From Bagarius yarrelli (taxonomy: Eukaryota; Chordata; Actinopteri; Siluriformes; Sisoridae): a stretch of 64,000 bases of DNA. A program made the position numbers and the translations under genes. The notes under the pieces were generated by a model. That model worked only from the letters and a program-made list of their open reading frames with translations. It did no database searches and was not told the origin of the DNA. The stretch spans positions 534,449 to 598,448 of the forward strand of contig VCAZ01000195.1 in the NCBI GenBank assembly GCA_005784505.1. The letters are read 5' to 3'. Shown piece after piece: positions 12,301 through 24,392 of this stretch. Positions within the stretch are counted from its first letter, which is position 1; every line of letters starts with the position of its first letter.

Positions 12301-15300
12301 GTCTACACATATGCTAAAAGAACAATGATTAGTAATTATTAGAAATGCATGGTACCTTTCAGCTCTACCAACTGCTCATGGTATTTCCTGCGAAGGGCGA
12401 CCTCTTTCCTGTATTTCTCCAGCAGGTCCTTATTGGCCTCGGACATTTCATTTATTGCTGATGAGATCTTGTAAAAAACCCCAAAACACACTGATACTCA
12501 CTAACTAGCATGTTACTCACTAACCAGAAACTAGCATCTAAAAAACACACAGATACCCACTAACTATTTAATTCAATTTAATTCAATATTATTTGTATCG
12601 CGCTTTTTACAATGGTTTACACAATCTAAGATAATTATGAAATAGTTAGTGAGTGAGTAGCATGTTACTCACTAACTAGGCACTAGCATGTAGAAAAAAG
12701 CACACTGATACATCACTAACTAGCGTGTTACTTACTACCTAGCAACTAGCAAGTAGAAAAAACACACTGATACTAACTAGCATGTTACTCACTAACTAGC
12801 AACTAGCAAGTAGAAAAAAGCACACTGATACTCACTAACTAGCATGTTACAAAAGTTGACGATCTGAAACGCTTGTCATATATCTGTTTTAAACATCTGC
12901 TGAGACAAGCGCCAAAGATTACGTACATTAATTAACATAACGTAATAATAACGTAATAACGTACTTGATGTGGTCGTTATTTATGCATGAATTTATAAGA
13001 TTCACATTGTGGTTAGTTCTTTATTAGCCTGATTAGTACAAGTGCCCCATTCTTCCAACAGTTTTGGGTTTGTTACACTTGATTTGTGATCTGGCGTATC
13101 AGTAATGATCAGTTAACTGATAGACACTCAGAACACTTTTTGTTAGTTGCTCTGGATAAGAACGTCTTGCAAATAATGTGAACGTAAAAGGTACCAAAAT
13201 CATAAATCAGGACTCAATTACTGATCACTGAAAAATATTTAAAGACGTGATTTTGCAGGTCATTTCTACGTGCCTGTTTCTTGGCTTCTTTGATGGCTGA
13301 TCCATAAAAGTCTGCGAAATTGCGAACCTGACTGCGCAGACTAGTATAGTCGGTCTTCAGAGAGCGCAGGGTGGGAGGGAGAGAGTTTAAACGCTGCTGT
13401 AGAGCTGATCATCACAAACACACAAAAACTTCATATTAAACACTGCCACTCATGTTTAAACAGCTGATTACAAAGAAAGTCATGCATTGGTCTGGTGGGG
13501 TATTGTGTTAGTACAGACTCACTCATGAACTGATCCTGCAGGCTCTGAAACTGCTCCTGTGAACAGTTTGTTGCTGCTTTCACAGCTTCATCTTTCTTCT
13601 CCTCCAGATGCTCGATCTCCTTCATCAGCTCAGCCTGCAGGGTCCCAATCTCTCTCTCATATGCAGCAATCTGGAGGAAAACAGACTCTATTACATGACT
13701 CTATTGCCCTCTGAAGGAGCCAATCTTCTTTAATTGAATATAAATACATTTCAGTTGATTAAGACAACTTTATATGACATTTTAACGCTTTTTGATGACA
13801 GTGTTAAAGATCACCTTATGCTGAAGATTGCAGCTGACTTCATCCGAGCGTCTGATTTTCTCTTCCAGCTGTTTGCATCGTTCCTTCTCACCAGACAACC
13901 TCTGCTTGAGTTGTGTGTTTTTCTGTCTGGTTTCAGTCAGCTGCTTCAGTGTCGAAGGCGACTCCACTTCCACCGTCTGAGTAACATACTGTAGAAAAGA
14001 AACCCGAAAGTGTATATCAGCTTTTCGCGTCTGACTAAGAAACATTTTAAAGTTGTGCTCTTCTGCTATGATAGGTTCAGATGTTACCTTTCATTAATTA
14101 AGTAATAAAACAAATATTTTTATATATTATTATGAAACATAAATCTATGACTGTAAACTTTAAACATGGAAATACAGAACCATCCATCCATCCATCCATC
14201 CATCCTTCCATCCATCCATCCATCCATCCATCCATCCATCCATCCATCCATCCATCCATCCATCCATCCATCCATCCATCCATATATCTATCCATACATC
14301 CATCTTTCTATCTATAATAGACCAATAATTAAAGCCACAGAAATCACATTTTCTCCATCTATCCATCCGTCCATCCATCAGTCCATTTGTCCATCAACCA
14401 TATATCTATCTATCCATCCACCTGTCCATCCATTTATCTATTCATCCAGCCATCCATCCTGACATCAATCTATCTATCTGTCTGTCTGTCTGTCTGTCTG
14501 TCAGTCTAAATTTACACTCTTTATCCAGCAATAATGAACCTACTTGTTGAAACAGTAATACCACCCCGAGAGCAGGAAATGACATTATCATTTTTTGCAA
14601 ATCACCACTACAGGATATGTAGCGTGTTCTTACTTTCACTACAGGCTCCTTGCTGCGCTCCTTATCCAGCTCGAGCTGAAGCTCTTTCACTCTCTCATCT
14701 CGTCTCCGGAGCTCCTCTCCTCTGCGCCACTGGTCCTGCTCGCTCTGGCGCTCCAGGCGTGAGAGCTGCTCGACTCGCTGCTGCAGAGTGCTTTCCAGCT
14801 GCAGAACACGGCTACGCAAGTTCTCATTCTCCTGCAAAGTGGACCACAAGTGAAGCTGCGGCAAGCAGATTCTAAAACAGCTTTATAAACTGAACTGTAT
14901 ATGACTTGGATTACTGGTGTTTCTATAATTACGCCTGTTTAACCACATTAATAAAATTGATTACATGCTTTTTTATCATCATTATTGTACTCAAACCCCA
15001 CTGAACACCTTTTGCAAGTTTTACCTTAATTAGCAGTGAGCTGGACTGAGATGGGATGATAGACAGTTGCTGAAGGAGGCCCTGAGTCACAGACAGACTC
15101 TGTTTCAGACTTTCATTCTCAGCTGACAAACACAGCATGCGCTTTTCTGAGTCGGTTGCTCCCTAAGAAGAAACCAAAGTAAAAATACCCAAGATAAAAT
15201 GATTTTCTGGATCGTACACCCAGATTCCACCGCATAGTGGATGTTATTCTTCGAGGAAAGTAGGATTGAGAAATGCTTACAGATTCAATGCGGAGTTTGG

Positions 15301-18300
15301 ACAGCTCTTCCTCTCGCTCCTCGATGCAGCTTTTCAGCTCATCAATCTATGTAAAAGAAGAAGAATCAGTTCAAGCACATTTTTTGTGGAAATTCTGTAA
15401 CGACGTAGTGAAGGTACAAAAAAAAAAGTAAATAAATGTGGATAGATGGATGTTATTTTTGGACCTTTTGTATGGGCTGAAATAAGAACCAGCAGTGTAA
15501 TTGTACCTGCTTTTAGAAGGCTGAGGCAAAACTGAGGCATGGAGGCTAGGATGAGGGCCTGGAAATGGGGTGCTTGAAAAAAAGGGGTAAAGATGATGTG
15601 ACAAAAAAAGAGTGAGTGTGATGTGTGTGTGTGCGTGTGTATCATTATCACACCTGCTGTTTGGAAGGCTTGTACTTTGGAGTGGCGGTCCTGCTCTCTC
15701 TCTTCCAGCTGTGAGTGAAGGAGACGCAGCTCACCACGCAGCAGACTTTTCTCCCCCTGCAGGCCGCACAGAGACTGCACTAACTTATGCAGGCCTGGAG
15801 ACTCTGCTACACAAACACACACAGAATTATATAAGCAATAATGATGTAAAAAATATATTGACATGCATTGTATTGTTCTATATGATTATCATTAAGTAAA
15901 ATCAAACTAAGAAAACATATTACCGAAACTAGTGATGGTGGTTATAACATAGTAATAAGCTACATGTTAAGAGTTACATTTAAGTTTAAAATATTTCATT
16001 GAGTGTTATATCCTATATTTTAAAAAAAAAAACAATCCGAAAATTTTGCTAAATTCGATATTTCGTATACTGCTGTTCCATAATTCACATGTAGGTGGCA
16101 GTGCTTCCCAAACGAGAGGTTTCCAGAGCAAGAAGTTTAATACTGCTTTTACTTTGGCTATCTAAGTTTAAAAGCTAAGAACAGCAGAACATTTTGAGAG
16201 AGAGGAATAAATAATAACACGATCTTGAATAACAATTTGAATCTTATTTAACAATAAAGCAACATTTGTTAACATTCATTAGGTCAGCTGACCTGCAGTC
16301 TTGAAGAACTTATTAACTGAGGTCAAGAATTTCAGTGTTTCCCCTGCCATTAAATTAGGGAGAGATTGGCACCATAATATAGTGTTCTTTCATTAAACAA
16401 ACAAAATAAACTAATGTTTATTTTATTCACGTGACGGCATGTGTGTTTCGTCTCTACCTAGTGACACATTTTGAGTTCTCTGCTATCTGTTCATTTATTT
16501 CATATTTATTTATTTATTCATTCATCTTCTAGACCGGCTTATTCCCTAATTCGGGGTCAGAAGGATCTGCTGGAGTCTATCCCAGCCGTCTCTGAAAGGG
16601 TGAAAGGCAAAAGCATAATGCGTTCTCTGCTCTGGCTTGGGGTGAGCAAGAATACCAGCCAGAAAATGACTAAGAAGTTGGACATTTTTCAGCATGTGCC
16701 CTTAAAATCATCCTTTACTTTATAGATCTATCAGAAAAATGTATTGCACAGTCCAGCCAATGAGAGAAAACCTGTTAGTAAGCATTATACAAGAGTACAG
16801 AGCTGTAAATCCCGTTGATTAAATACGAGATAAAAAGTAATGAACATGTGACTGATGCCTACTCTGCCATCATGCAAATGCAAGCCATGCATCTGAGTTC
16901 CAGGAGAAGTGAGGTGGTGTGTGATGTGTATATGCTATTTTTATCCCAGGAGGTGTTATGAGTAGGACGACCTGCTAATTAAATGCAAGCGTGACGTAAG
17001 TGTAGTTTTTATCACGCACAAGATAAAAGCTAGCTTGAGTACATAACATCAGTATTTTAGTACTAATTAGCAGTTTAATTCGCGTTAAAATACAATACAG
17101 AAAAAAAAAATAACCCTTATTTTGGCTACTTAACACATTTACAGAATCTCAGCTTGAGTCATCCTTGAGCGACAATATTTATTTTTTGAAATTATAGATA
17201 AGTTATGATTGATCTCATGATGATTAGATGTCCTAATGACGGTGTAAAAGCAGCTGGATAATGTTATTTTCTATTAATGGGGATTAGTATTTCGCTCACC
17301 TCAGTGAAATCGTCGTGAGACTTGACCATCTTAAACTGTAAAAATGTCTGTTTATTGTTATCTTATTGAATTTTATAAAAAAATGATGACCAGATTTTTG
17401 TGTAGTGTTGCTAAACATTCTTTAGTTATGGCAGGGATTCAAGGAGACTTTTGCTGATTTAATTCTCAGGACCACCATGCTGCCATTGCTGGGCACCTGA
17501 TCAAGACCATCAACTGCTTAGATGGATTTAAAAATGAAATAAACGCAAGCTGATTTGGGCGTCTACCAAATGCCCAAAATGTGAACCTAAATAAAATGAG
17601 ATTGCTTAAATAGAAAAACTTTGCTGTGCTTTTAGAATTCAAGACATTTTATTGGAAACACTGTGTGTAGCACCATTCATTTCAATTACTTGCATTCGTT
17701 TACTCGTCCAAGGTCCCCCCCCCCTTCCCCTGTGACCTTCTGCTGCCACTTCCAAAACCCCTCCCTGTTTCTATAAATCTTAGCATAGCACTCATTAGAT
17801 CTCAACCAATCCTTATTAAAGTTCCACAAAAACAGTAGCTACTATTACGGTCAAGACAGATGATGTAAAAATGATTATTGCAGACTAGAATTTAAAGATT
17901 TCAGCTATGTTAAATATATGTAACTATTCGATTCGGACAAGCAGCAGACAGAAAGAATATTTATGGGTAAAAGTGTATTATATGCATAACATGTTCTTTC
18001 AAATAAAATGAAAGATACACAAGCTATACAGACGTCCTTACTGTCATTATCAGGTGAAGGGGTTTGCTGCTGCCCAATGGCCTCCTCCAGGCTGTGGATG
18101 ACGCTGGTTTTGTCACGAAGGCGCTGCCTATAGGACATGCGCAGCGCTTTCATCTTTCTCCGATGCTGCACACGATGTCTGCGCAGCTGCATGCGATACT
18201 GCTCGGCCTGCTGCTGCAGCTGTTGCAGGTGTGAGTATTGCTCCAGGAAGCTTAGTAAATGAGACATTACAGCCAACAGAGGCGAATCCAACACCTTTGG

Positions 18301-19528
18301 AGTGACATATGAGAAATTATTAGTGTGACATTTTTATTTCATTTAGAAATGTGCAGATCTCGCTAGTATCGATGACCTTTTCCCCTGTTTCAGTGTGGAC
18401 AGTGGAAACTCTCCTCTTTTCCGTTTCCTGTTTGAAAGACAGGAAGGCTGCCAAAGGTGTTTTAACTGGGATTGTGTAACTGGCATCAATGTCACCATCT
18501 TCATCACTGAGAGACAGTTCATCGCTCTCGCTGCTGCTGCCTGGGACATAAGACGGCCATAAGGATAATTTGAATATGTAAATTAATTAAAGATATTCAG
18601 AACATTAGCAGTGCCAGCATAGCATGCTTTTCTATCTGTATCAATGCTTAAAGGTAAAAAAAGTTATTTAAAATAGCTAAAAACGTGATTTGTACACAAA
18701 GCCACAGCTTGAACTACATGACAAATGTCATTAGTTTCAAAGTGTAAATATGATATTAACAACAAGAAGTTTCTTTGTATGGTATAATTTACACTGAAAC
18801 ATCTTAAGAAAATCTTCACATCGTGGGATCCAATTTATTCTCTTTCTCTGATGTGTGTATTGGTCTTGGATCTGGGCTCAGTGTCGCCTCCCATTGTAAC
18901 ACTTACTTGAGTCACTGATTTTGTCACACAGCCTTTTTCCCAACCTGGGGGTGTGGCCAGCCTTTCTCCTGCTCTCAGTTTCCATGGAAACATGGCCAGG
19001 GTCCTACAGTGGAGGTGCATCCGTGAGAAGGATGTCATGCAGGAGTTAAATTTCATTAGTGTTAACAGTAATATATATGTTCAGGAAATGCACTTCTGGC
19101 AGAGAGTATTTTTATGGCTTTTTGAGGCATTTGAGAATATCTTAGGTCAAATGAAGGACTTGTATACATTAATAATAAGTGTTGAGATCAGGGTTTCGGA
19201 GCTGATCAGCTGATCAGCACTGGTGCCTACACATCAGTCATTTTGAAGCCAAAGACTGATAGTCTCAAGTGGAATTCGATTTCTGCTGACGTTCTGGTTT
19301 TTTGAAAAAAAATCCTAAGGCAGCAGTGCTTCTTAGCAAAATGTAGTATATGGAACATAACCTTAACCGTTTTGCATAACAAATTCAGATTGAGCAAAAA
19401 GTAAAGTGTGTGTTTGTGTTTAGCCATACCTCTGTGGTCCCTCCACATGCCCCTTCGAGTGCAGCCTCCTCATCCTTCTTAAAAACAGTGTAGAAGATGT
19501 AAACCAGCAGAGAGTAGAAGGCATACAT
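6358..19528 (-). CDS. kifc2: kifc2, C-terminal-motor kinesin, 19 coding exons, 912 aa
   Basis: Exons in transcript order: 19430-19528, 18907-19003, 18377-18540, 18042-18294, 15676-15806, 15281-15346, 15025-15162, 14634-14831, 13815-13988, 13523-13670, 13274-13404, 12356-12467, 12075-12256, 11072-11176, 9785-9915, 9429-9549, 9226-9355, 7793-8022, 6358-6486. Every junction keeps phase and the total is 2739 bases. The start at 19528 gives MYAFYSLLVYIFYTVF, a hydrophobic N-terminus typical of KIFC2 and not of KIFC3. Next come an acidic-serine tract, long coiled coils (about 120-560) including GATDSEKR, then the motor. Motor motifs are the P-loop GQTGSGKT at about 655-662, switch I NQHSSRSH at about 767-774 and switch II DLAGSE at about 800-805. 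The family moves along microtubules toward the minus end and is mostly neuronal. Unusual splice sites: intron 11 is GC-AG and exon 3 uses a weak GTCATC donor. A further exon in the 2.2-kb intron at 15807-18041 cannot be excluded. Confidence 0.92.
7434..7572. repeat. Fragment of a teleost interspersed repeat ending in 'aagctgctttaagacaat'
   Basis: It shares its 3' part ('gtaaagctgctt...acaat... ataaataaa ...attgaattg') and the 'gtcgccctaggcttactcac' segment with the fuller copy at 29752-30024. It lies in the last intron of kifc2. Confidence 0.55.
8757..8893 (-). repeat. tRNA-derived SINE, second family
   Basis: Read on the minus strand it begins 'ggcgttgtggtgcagtaggt' (A-box region), continues to 'acccacgtttgattatggct' (B-box-like), and ends in a pyrimidine-rich tail. 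The same layout is seen on the plus strand at 51629-51812. It lies in a kifc2 motor intron. Confidence 0.65.
11801..11888. repeat. Short inverted-repeat element
   Basis: The left arm 11801-11830 (attaaaaagtttcc followed by aacagatggcagcaca) pairs with the right arm at about 11850-11888. The right arm carries about 8 extra bases (tgtgtctc) in its middle, and about 19 bases separate the arms. It sits in the kifc2 intron between exons 13 and 14 and looks like a MITE remnant. Confidence 0.7.
12482..12850. repeat. Minisatellite in kifc2 intron 11, interrupted by another repeat
   Basis: About five imperfect copies of a roughly 55-65-base unit built from 'cactgatactcactaactag', 'catgttactcactaactagc' and 'aactagcaagtagaaaaaa' flank a short foreign stretch at about 12563-12640 (ttcaatttaattcaatatta... 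type). Confidence 0.8.
14182..14505. repeat. Tetranucleotide (CATC)n / (TCTG)n microsatellite block
   Basis: A nearly pure CATC array covers about 14182-14285. It is followed by degenerate CCAT/TCTA units and a short TCTG array at about 14474-14502. All of it is in the kifc2 intron between exons 8 and 9; long open frames here on both strands are artefacts of the repeat. Confidence 0.95.
16484..16622. repeat. Teleost interspersed repeat (fragment; fuller copy at 52531-52865)
   Basis: It starts with TTCA-rich repeats followed by 'cttattccctaattcggggt' and 'ctgctggagtctatcccagc', the same series as the longer copy at 52531. It is probably a LINE or SINE 3' end; the family was not identified. 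Confidence 0.65.
17466..17585 (+). repeat. SINE copy, degenerate
   Basis: 'accaccatgctgccattgct', 'gggcacctgatcaagaccat', 'caactgcttagatggattta' and a final 'gcgtctaccaaatgcc' match the SINE family in its sense orientation. It lies in the large kifc2 intron 4. Confidence 0.55.
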
Positions 19529-20700
19529 CTTTCTCGAGGTACACTTTACCTCGCTATCAGCTGTGGAAAACACACACCGGCTTCTTTAGAACATCTCCCA
19601 CCTTGCTTTCGCTGCAACACACACACACACACACAAACACCTATAAGCAAAACCCAGATGAAACATATCTGATTTCAATAATCATATCCATGTTGTATCC
19701 ACATTGTAAAGCAAATCAATTCCATTGTCTGGAAAAGACACAGTTCCACTCAGCGAGAAAGCTCTTTGTTCCTTGCAATGGAATGAACGAATTGTTTAGC
19801 TCTTGTCGGTTGCCTGTAGACTTACCCATACATTAAACTGCTCCTGCTGCAGCTTTCTCCCCTCTCTCTCCCTCTCTCTCTTTCTCTTCCTCGCTTTCTC
19901 TCTCTACATCCTTTTGCCCCAGATTGCAGCTCTACATGGTGCTCATGAGATGAGCTTCTCCACAGCTACGGTTCTTTCTACTCCTCCCCCTTCTTCACCA
20001 ACACGGACACTGTGTCCCTCTGCACATCCCCTTCTGCACTGACACCAGCTGCAGAAAGTGTAATTGGGGCTGTCGGTGGGAGTTCTGCAGAAACACGTAT
20101 TCATTTCCTGCCGCCAGGAGCTCTGTGTTAATACAATAGCATGATGTTTAACAGAAATCTTGTTTAAGGATTCAGCATAGATGTATTCTTTGTTTCATAA
20201 GGAAAAAATGATAAGACGTGGCTTAAGAATAGTAATCAAAACTGAAGTGGAATGATACGGCAAAGGCAAAGTGAAGTAATTATTTTCCACTAAATGCACA
20301 TCTTGAAATGTTTTTTCTTTGTATTTCACAGAAATAAAATTATTCAAATATGGAGTAAGATCCTTTCAGCTGTTTATAGTCTACATTTACATTTCAGAGA
20401 GAGACAAATTATCACTTCTGTTTTGCCAATTATAAAAAGTCATTAACTGACCTGCCTACTTTTCTAATTTACACTGCAGGTCTTGATGCCTATTTCCGAA
20501 TTTGTGACTATATCCTTACATCATCTTTTGAAATTGACCTGTATTCAATATCTGGATATACACAGCAAAACAACCCAAGGTAGACGTGCTAACCAGAAAA
20601 GGAAGTAAAAAACGGCATAATAAGCAATAAACGCAATAGACGAAAATCAAATGATTATTCATTTTGTTTTTTAGCTGGAGAACCACAACAGAAATAGAGC

Positions 20701-20703
<3 letters not shown>

Positions 20704-20753
<50 letters not shown>
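20704..20753. repeat. (GT)n microsatellite
   Basis: About 25 uninterrupted GT units in intergenic DNA upstream of kifc2. Confidence 0.95.
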
Positions 20754-20757
<4 letters not shown>

Positions 20758-22916
20758 CGCGCGGTACAGGAAAAAAAAAATTATTGTGGACTGTTAAACT
20801 TGCCCCTGCTCTGGGTTTTAAACATTTATTACAGTGAACAAAATTAATAAATATCAAAAGTCCACCTAAGTCCACCTGAGTTGACATCATGCGCTACTAT
20901 TGCTTATTTAGTGACGTTCGACTCGCATTAACAGGTGATTCCGATCTGCTCACACTACACACGTTAATGCACATACCCAATACATTCCTGATTTATTACC
21001 ACATCGAATGAGGCCTGAATCCGATCTGAAAATATCAGAATCTATGTGTTTTTTACCTGTTAACACTGTCACTGGCAAATCTGATCTGTGCTACATTGAA
21101 TGAAAAAATTGGAGAATTGGGTTACTATATATATGCAGTGTAAATGAGGCCTAAATGTAATATACAGCTTGTTATGTATCAGATGAATCTGATGGTGTAA
21201 ACGCCTTGGTTTTGAAGATTGGCGTAAAACTTAAACCCTAATTTCTACTGTTACAAAGCACTCACAATAAAGACTACTTCCATAAAGAGTAATTAAACCT
21301 TTTCTTTACAGAAAACTATTATATTACAAACAAAAAAAGGTTTAGTAGTTTATCCATTAGAGAAGTTAAAATAAATGGAAACAATACCATGTACATTCAT
21401 CTAACCCTATCAATTAAAATTACAGCCATTCTCGAAAACAAAAAGAATCACATATCAGAATCAATCATACAGCACAGCACTAGTGGGTTCTCTTATAACA
21501 TTTACAGCAGAAGCACATCATTGCATCCTTACAACCTAAAATAAACCCCAGCCCTGAAGCCACCTGCACCAATGATGTACAGTAACTCAAAGCAGATAAG
21601 ACAAGGGTCAAGGTCTGTGTGATGATGTAACAGTATCCATAATTACTGAATGTGCCTAAATTTAGAGCTATAAAAAGGATTTATACTTTAGAGAAGAAAA
21701 AAAATGGATGATAGGATCATCATGAATCAACTGTTTGGCAGCGAAGCAAAGCACAAAATTATGCAGATACAAACCAGCAACTTTAGACATTGTTTACAGG
21801 ATCCTAATTACACAGTATTGGAAATGTGGTCATGATTGTTGAACTGGTTTCAGTATTTCTGAACAGCTAATCTTAAAGCATTTTTATACACAGTTGCTGT
21901 TTCCATCAGCTTGTGTTAATGCGCATTTTTACATATCGCGGATGCGAATAAACGCAGATGGAAATGCATACATTCTGACAGATTTGTTACCTGGGCTTTC
22001 AGTGGGGATTTACCTGACTAATACACCTCTTAATACCACCACTATCACATCACAATTATAGAAACTAGCAATACTATACAAAAACTCATCATAACACGGT
22101 GTAGCATTACAGAGATAGAGACATTTCACGTATTAAGGATAAAAACCATTTTTATTATCACAATGTCTTTTTTCCGGAAAAGTCCACCTTGAAAACGGAT
22201 TTTTTAAGTAAGTTAATTTCTTTTCCTTTGTTAGACATTGTGGGCGTAAAAATTCTAATATAACTGTACAGATGCGTTTCGCTAGTCGAACCTGGCTGTA
22301 ACAGTTCTACTCTGATCAACCAATCAGAGAACGGAAAAATGCTGACGCCATTGTGGGCCAGCTAGCTGACTCTGAGATTTGAATTTGTAATCTGATTGGT
22401 TAAAGAAACAGTCTTTAACCAATAAGCAATCTGTTACATGGGCAGCACTACTGATTCTGAAGGCCTTGGGCAAATAAGATTAACATGGTATCACATAGGA
22501 AGTGAAATCTGATTGGACAAAAAAATCTAACATCCACATACACGTATTGAAAGCAGTGCAGCTGAAAATGAAGAGAATAAACTGTTGGGAATAAATTAAT
22601 ACAATTTAATGGAACAAATATTAGAACTGAGATTTGTAAATGTAGGCCAGCGCTTCTGATGGTGTTTAGGCAGCAGAGAAGGACTTGCTGGCCCTGACTG
22701 CACTCCACTGTGATTATTCAGTTGTTTTTCACTCCTCCATTATGCTTGCCTTGTTTTATTTACTGTTTTTTTTTTTTTTTTTTTGTTTAGCAAATTTTAA
22801 AAAGATTCGCTTTAAGTTAGGATAAAAATCCGGTTAGTAAGTAAAAAAAAAAGACACCGTGTTAGAGTCTTTTGTCTTGTTCTGATCACAAAGTTACTGA
22901 AATCAAAGTTTTTATA

Positions 22917-23019
22917 TTTACAGCATTTGGCAGACGCTTTTATCCAGAGCGACTTACATTTATCTCTTTTACACATCTGAGCAACTGGGGGTTAAGGGCC
23001 TTGCTCAGGGGCCCATCAG
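22917..23019 (-). repeat. SINE copy (5' truncated)
   Basis: It contains the cleanest tail box in the window, 'catttggcagacgcttttat' followed by 'ccagagcgacttaca', then 'ggggttaagggccttgctca'. The match stops abruptly after 'ggggccca'. Confidence 0.8.
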
Positions 23020-24392
23020 TTATTGAATCATTTAATCTGAATCCACATGTGATGCTGTTATACAATTGGCTAATTTGATAATTACATGAATGAGTACCTA
23101 ATAAAGTGCTCAAGAATTGTATAAATATGGACTCCCCCCAATCACCCGTAACATGAAACTTTATACTTTGTGAGTGCAAAAATGTCAGTGCTGAGGTATT
23201 TGCCAGGATGTAATAAAAAGTGATTAAATTGCTTGTGTAAAAGAGCTGATCTGACAGGATTTACACTGTTTGGTGGCGCTCATTATAATGCATAAGAAAT
23301 AATAATACTGCAAATAGGAAACAATGTGATCGAGAAATGGCCAATAAAAGAGAAGTAACAGCGATAAATAATGTGATTATTCAGAATTTTAATAAGAAGT
23401 TCCTTATAATAGATTACATTAGCAAACACTTTTTTACATTATCACAATTTTAGATTAGTCAGAATTAAACAGTTTTTAATTGTATTAAATAAACCTTAAA
23501 AAAACACAGGTTTTTGCTCATCCTGTAACAGTAATTGTGGGTCAGAATTAAATCTATTTGCGTTGAAGCCAACTCAGAAATGAAAGAAGCGGTTAGGACC
23601 TTTAATGGAGCTCAGAGAGTTTGTGCACAAAGGTATTGTCATAATGGTACTTTATTAGGAAAGAAATAATGTAATACTACAACCTCCAAAGACATTCTAG
23701 ACAACTGTGTGCTTTTAACATTGTTTTAGGTGTGCTGATAAGGTGTCCAAAAACTTTTGACCATGTAATATATAATATTAAGTGTTTTCTGGCTAAACAG
23801 TTAAAGATACTGTTTGTAGTAGGAAGCTGGTGATTGATAGATGAAAGTCAGCTGATGTGGTCTGGTGGAAGAAGTTGCTGAGTGGCATTCCGCTGTCTAG
23901 GGACAATCCCGAACAGGACTAAGTACACTATTCCTGCTCACTCATGGGTTATACCCACACATTCAATACAATTAAGCTTAACATGTGTACAGTAAAACCG
24001 TTTTTGATTCTGGCATATATAAAATTATTGATGAAAATGTTTATATGTTTACATGTTATATTACTCTTAAAAAAAACCTTTTGATCAGAAAAGTGGTAAA
24101 TTAATTACACCATCAGAAATAATATAAATTTATTTCAACGCTTTGTTAGACTTCTTAGGTGAAATCAGACAATTTTATCAGTTTAATACTAGTAACATTC
24201 CTCCGTTAGAGCTAATCTTTTTTTTTTTTAATGACATCTGAGGTACATAAATATTGCTGTAGAGGGCAACAGTTGTATACTTGCATTTTTATGCCATCTG
24301 CTTAGTTTCAGTCTGTTAAATGCAAACCAGCAAACTGGCCGTGTCCTATGAGGTATACATCAGCAGCACCGCATTGTGATAACTCACAGGAT

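Larger units (their letters stand above)
19574..24392. other. Intergenic region: kifc2 upstream region and 3' flank of tmem276
   Basis: No exon was recognised in nearly 5 kb. Visible items are a short CA repeat (19618-19634), a polypyrimidine CT-rich tract about 330-380 bases upstream of the kifc2 start (19856-19910), a long GT repeat (20704-20753), a T18-type run (about 22767-22784), a SINE at 22917-23019 and a Tc1-like MITE end near 23738-23780. The rest is AT-rich without clear signals. Confidence 0.6.

Noticed and set aside
14098..14462. Long open frames on both strands (DGWM and HPSI repeats)
   Set aside because: They are translations of the CATC/CCAT microsatellite in a kifc2 intron.
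15334..15655. Longer kifc2 exon 5 ending at a GT at 15653
   Set aside because: It leaves phase 1, and the next exon then reads TGA at once; the donor at 15676 joins in phase.
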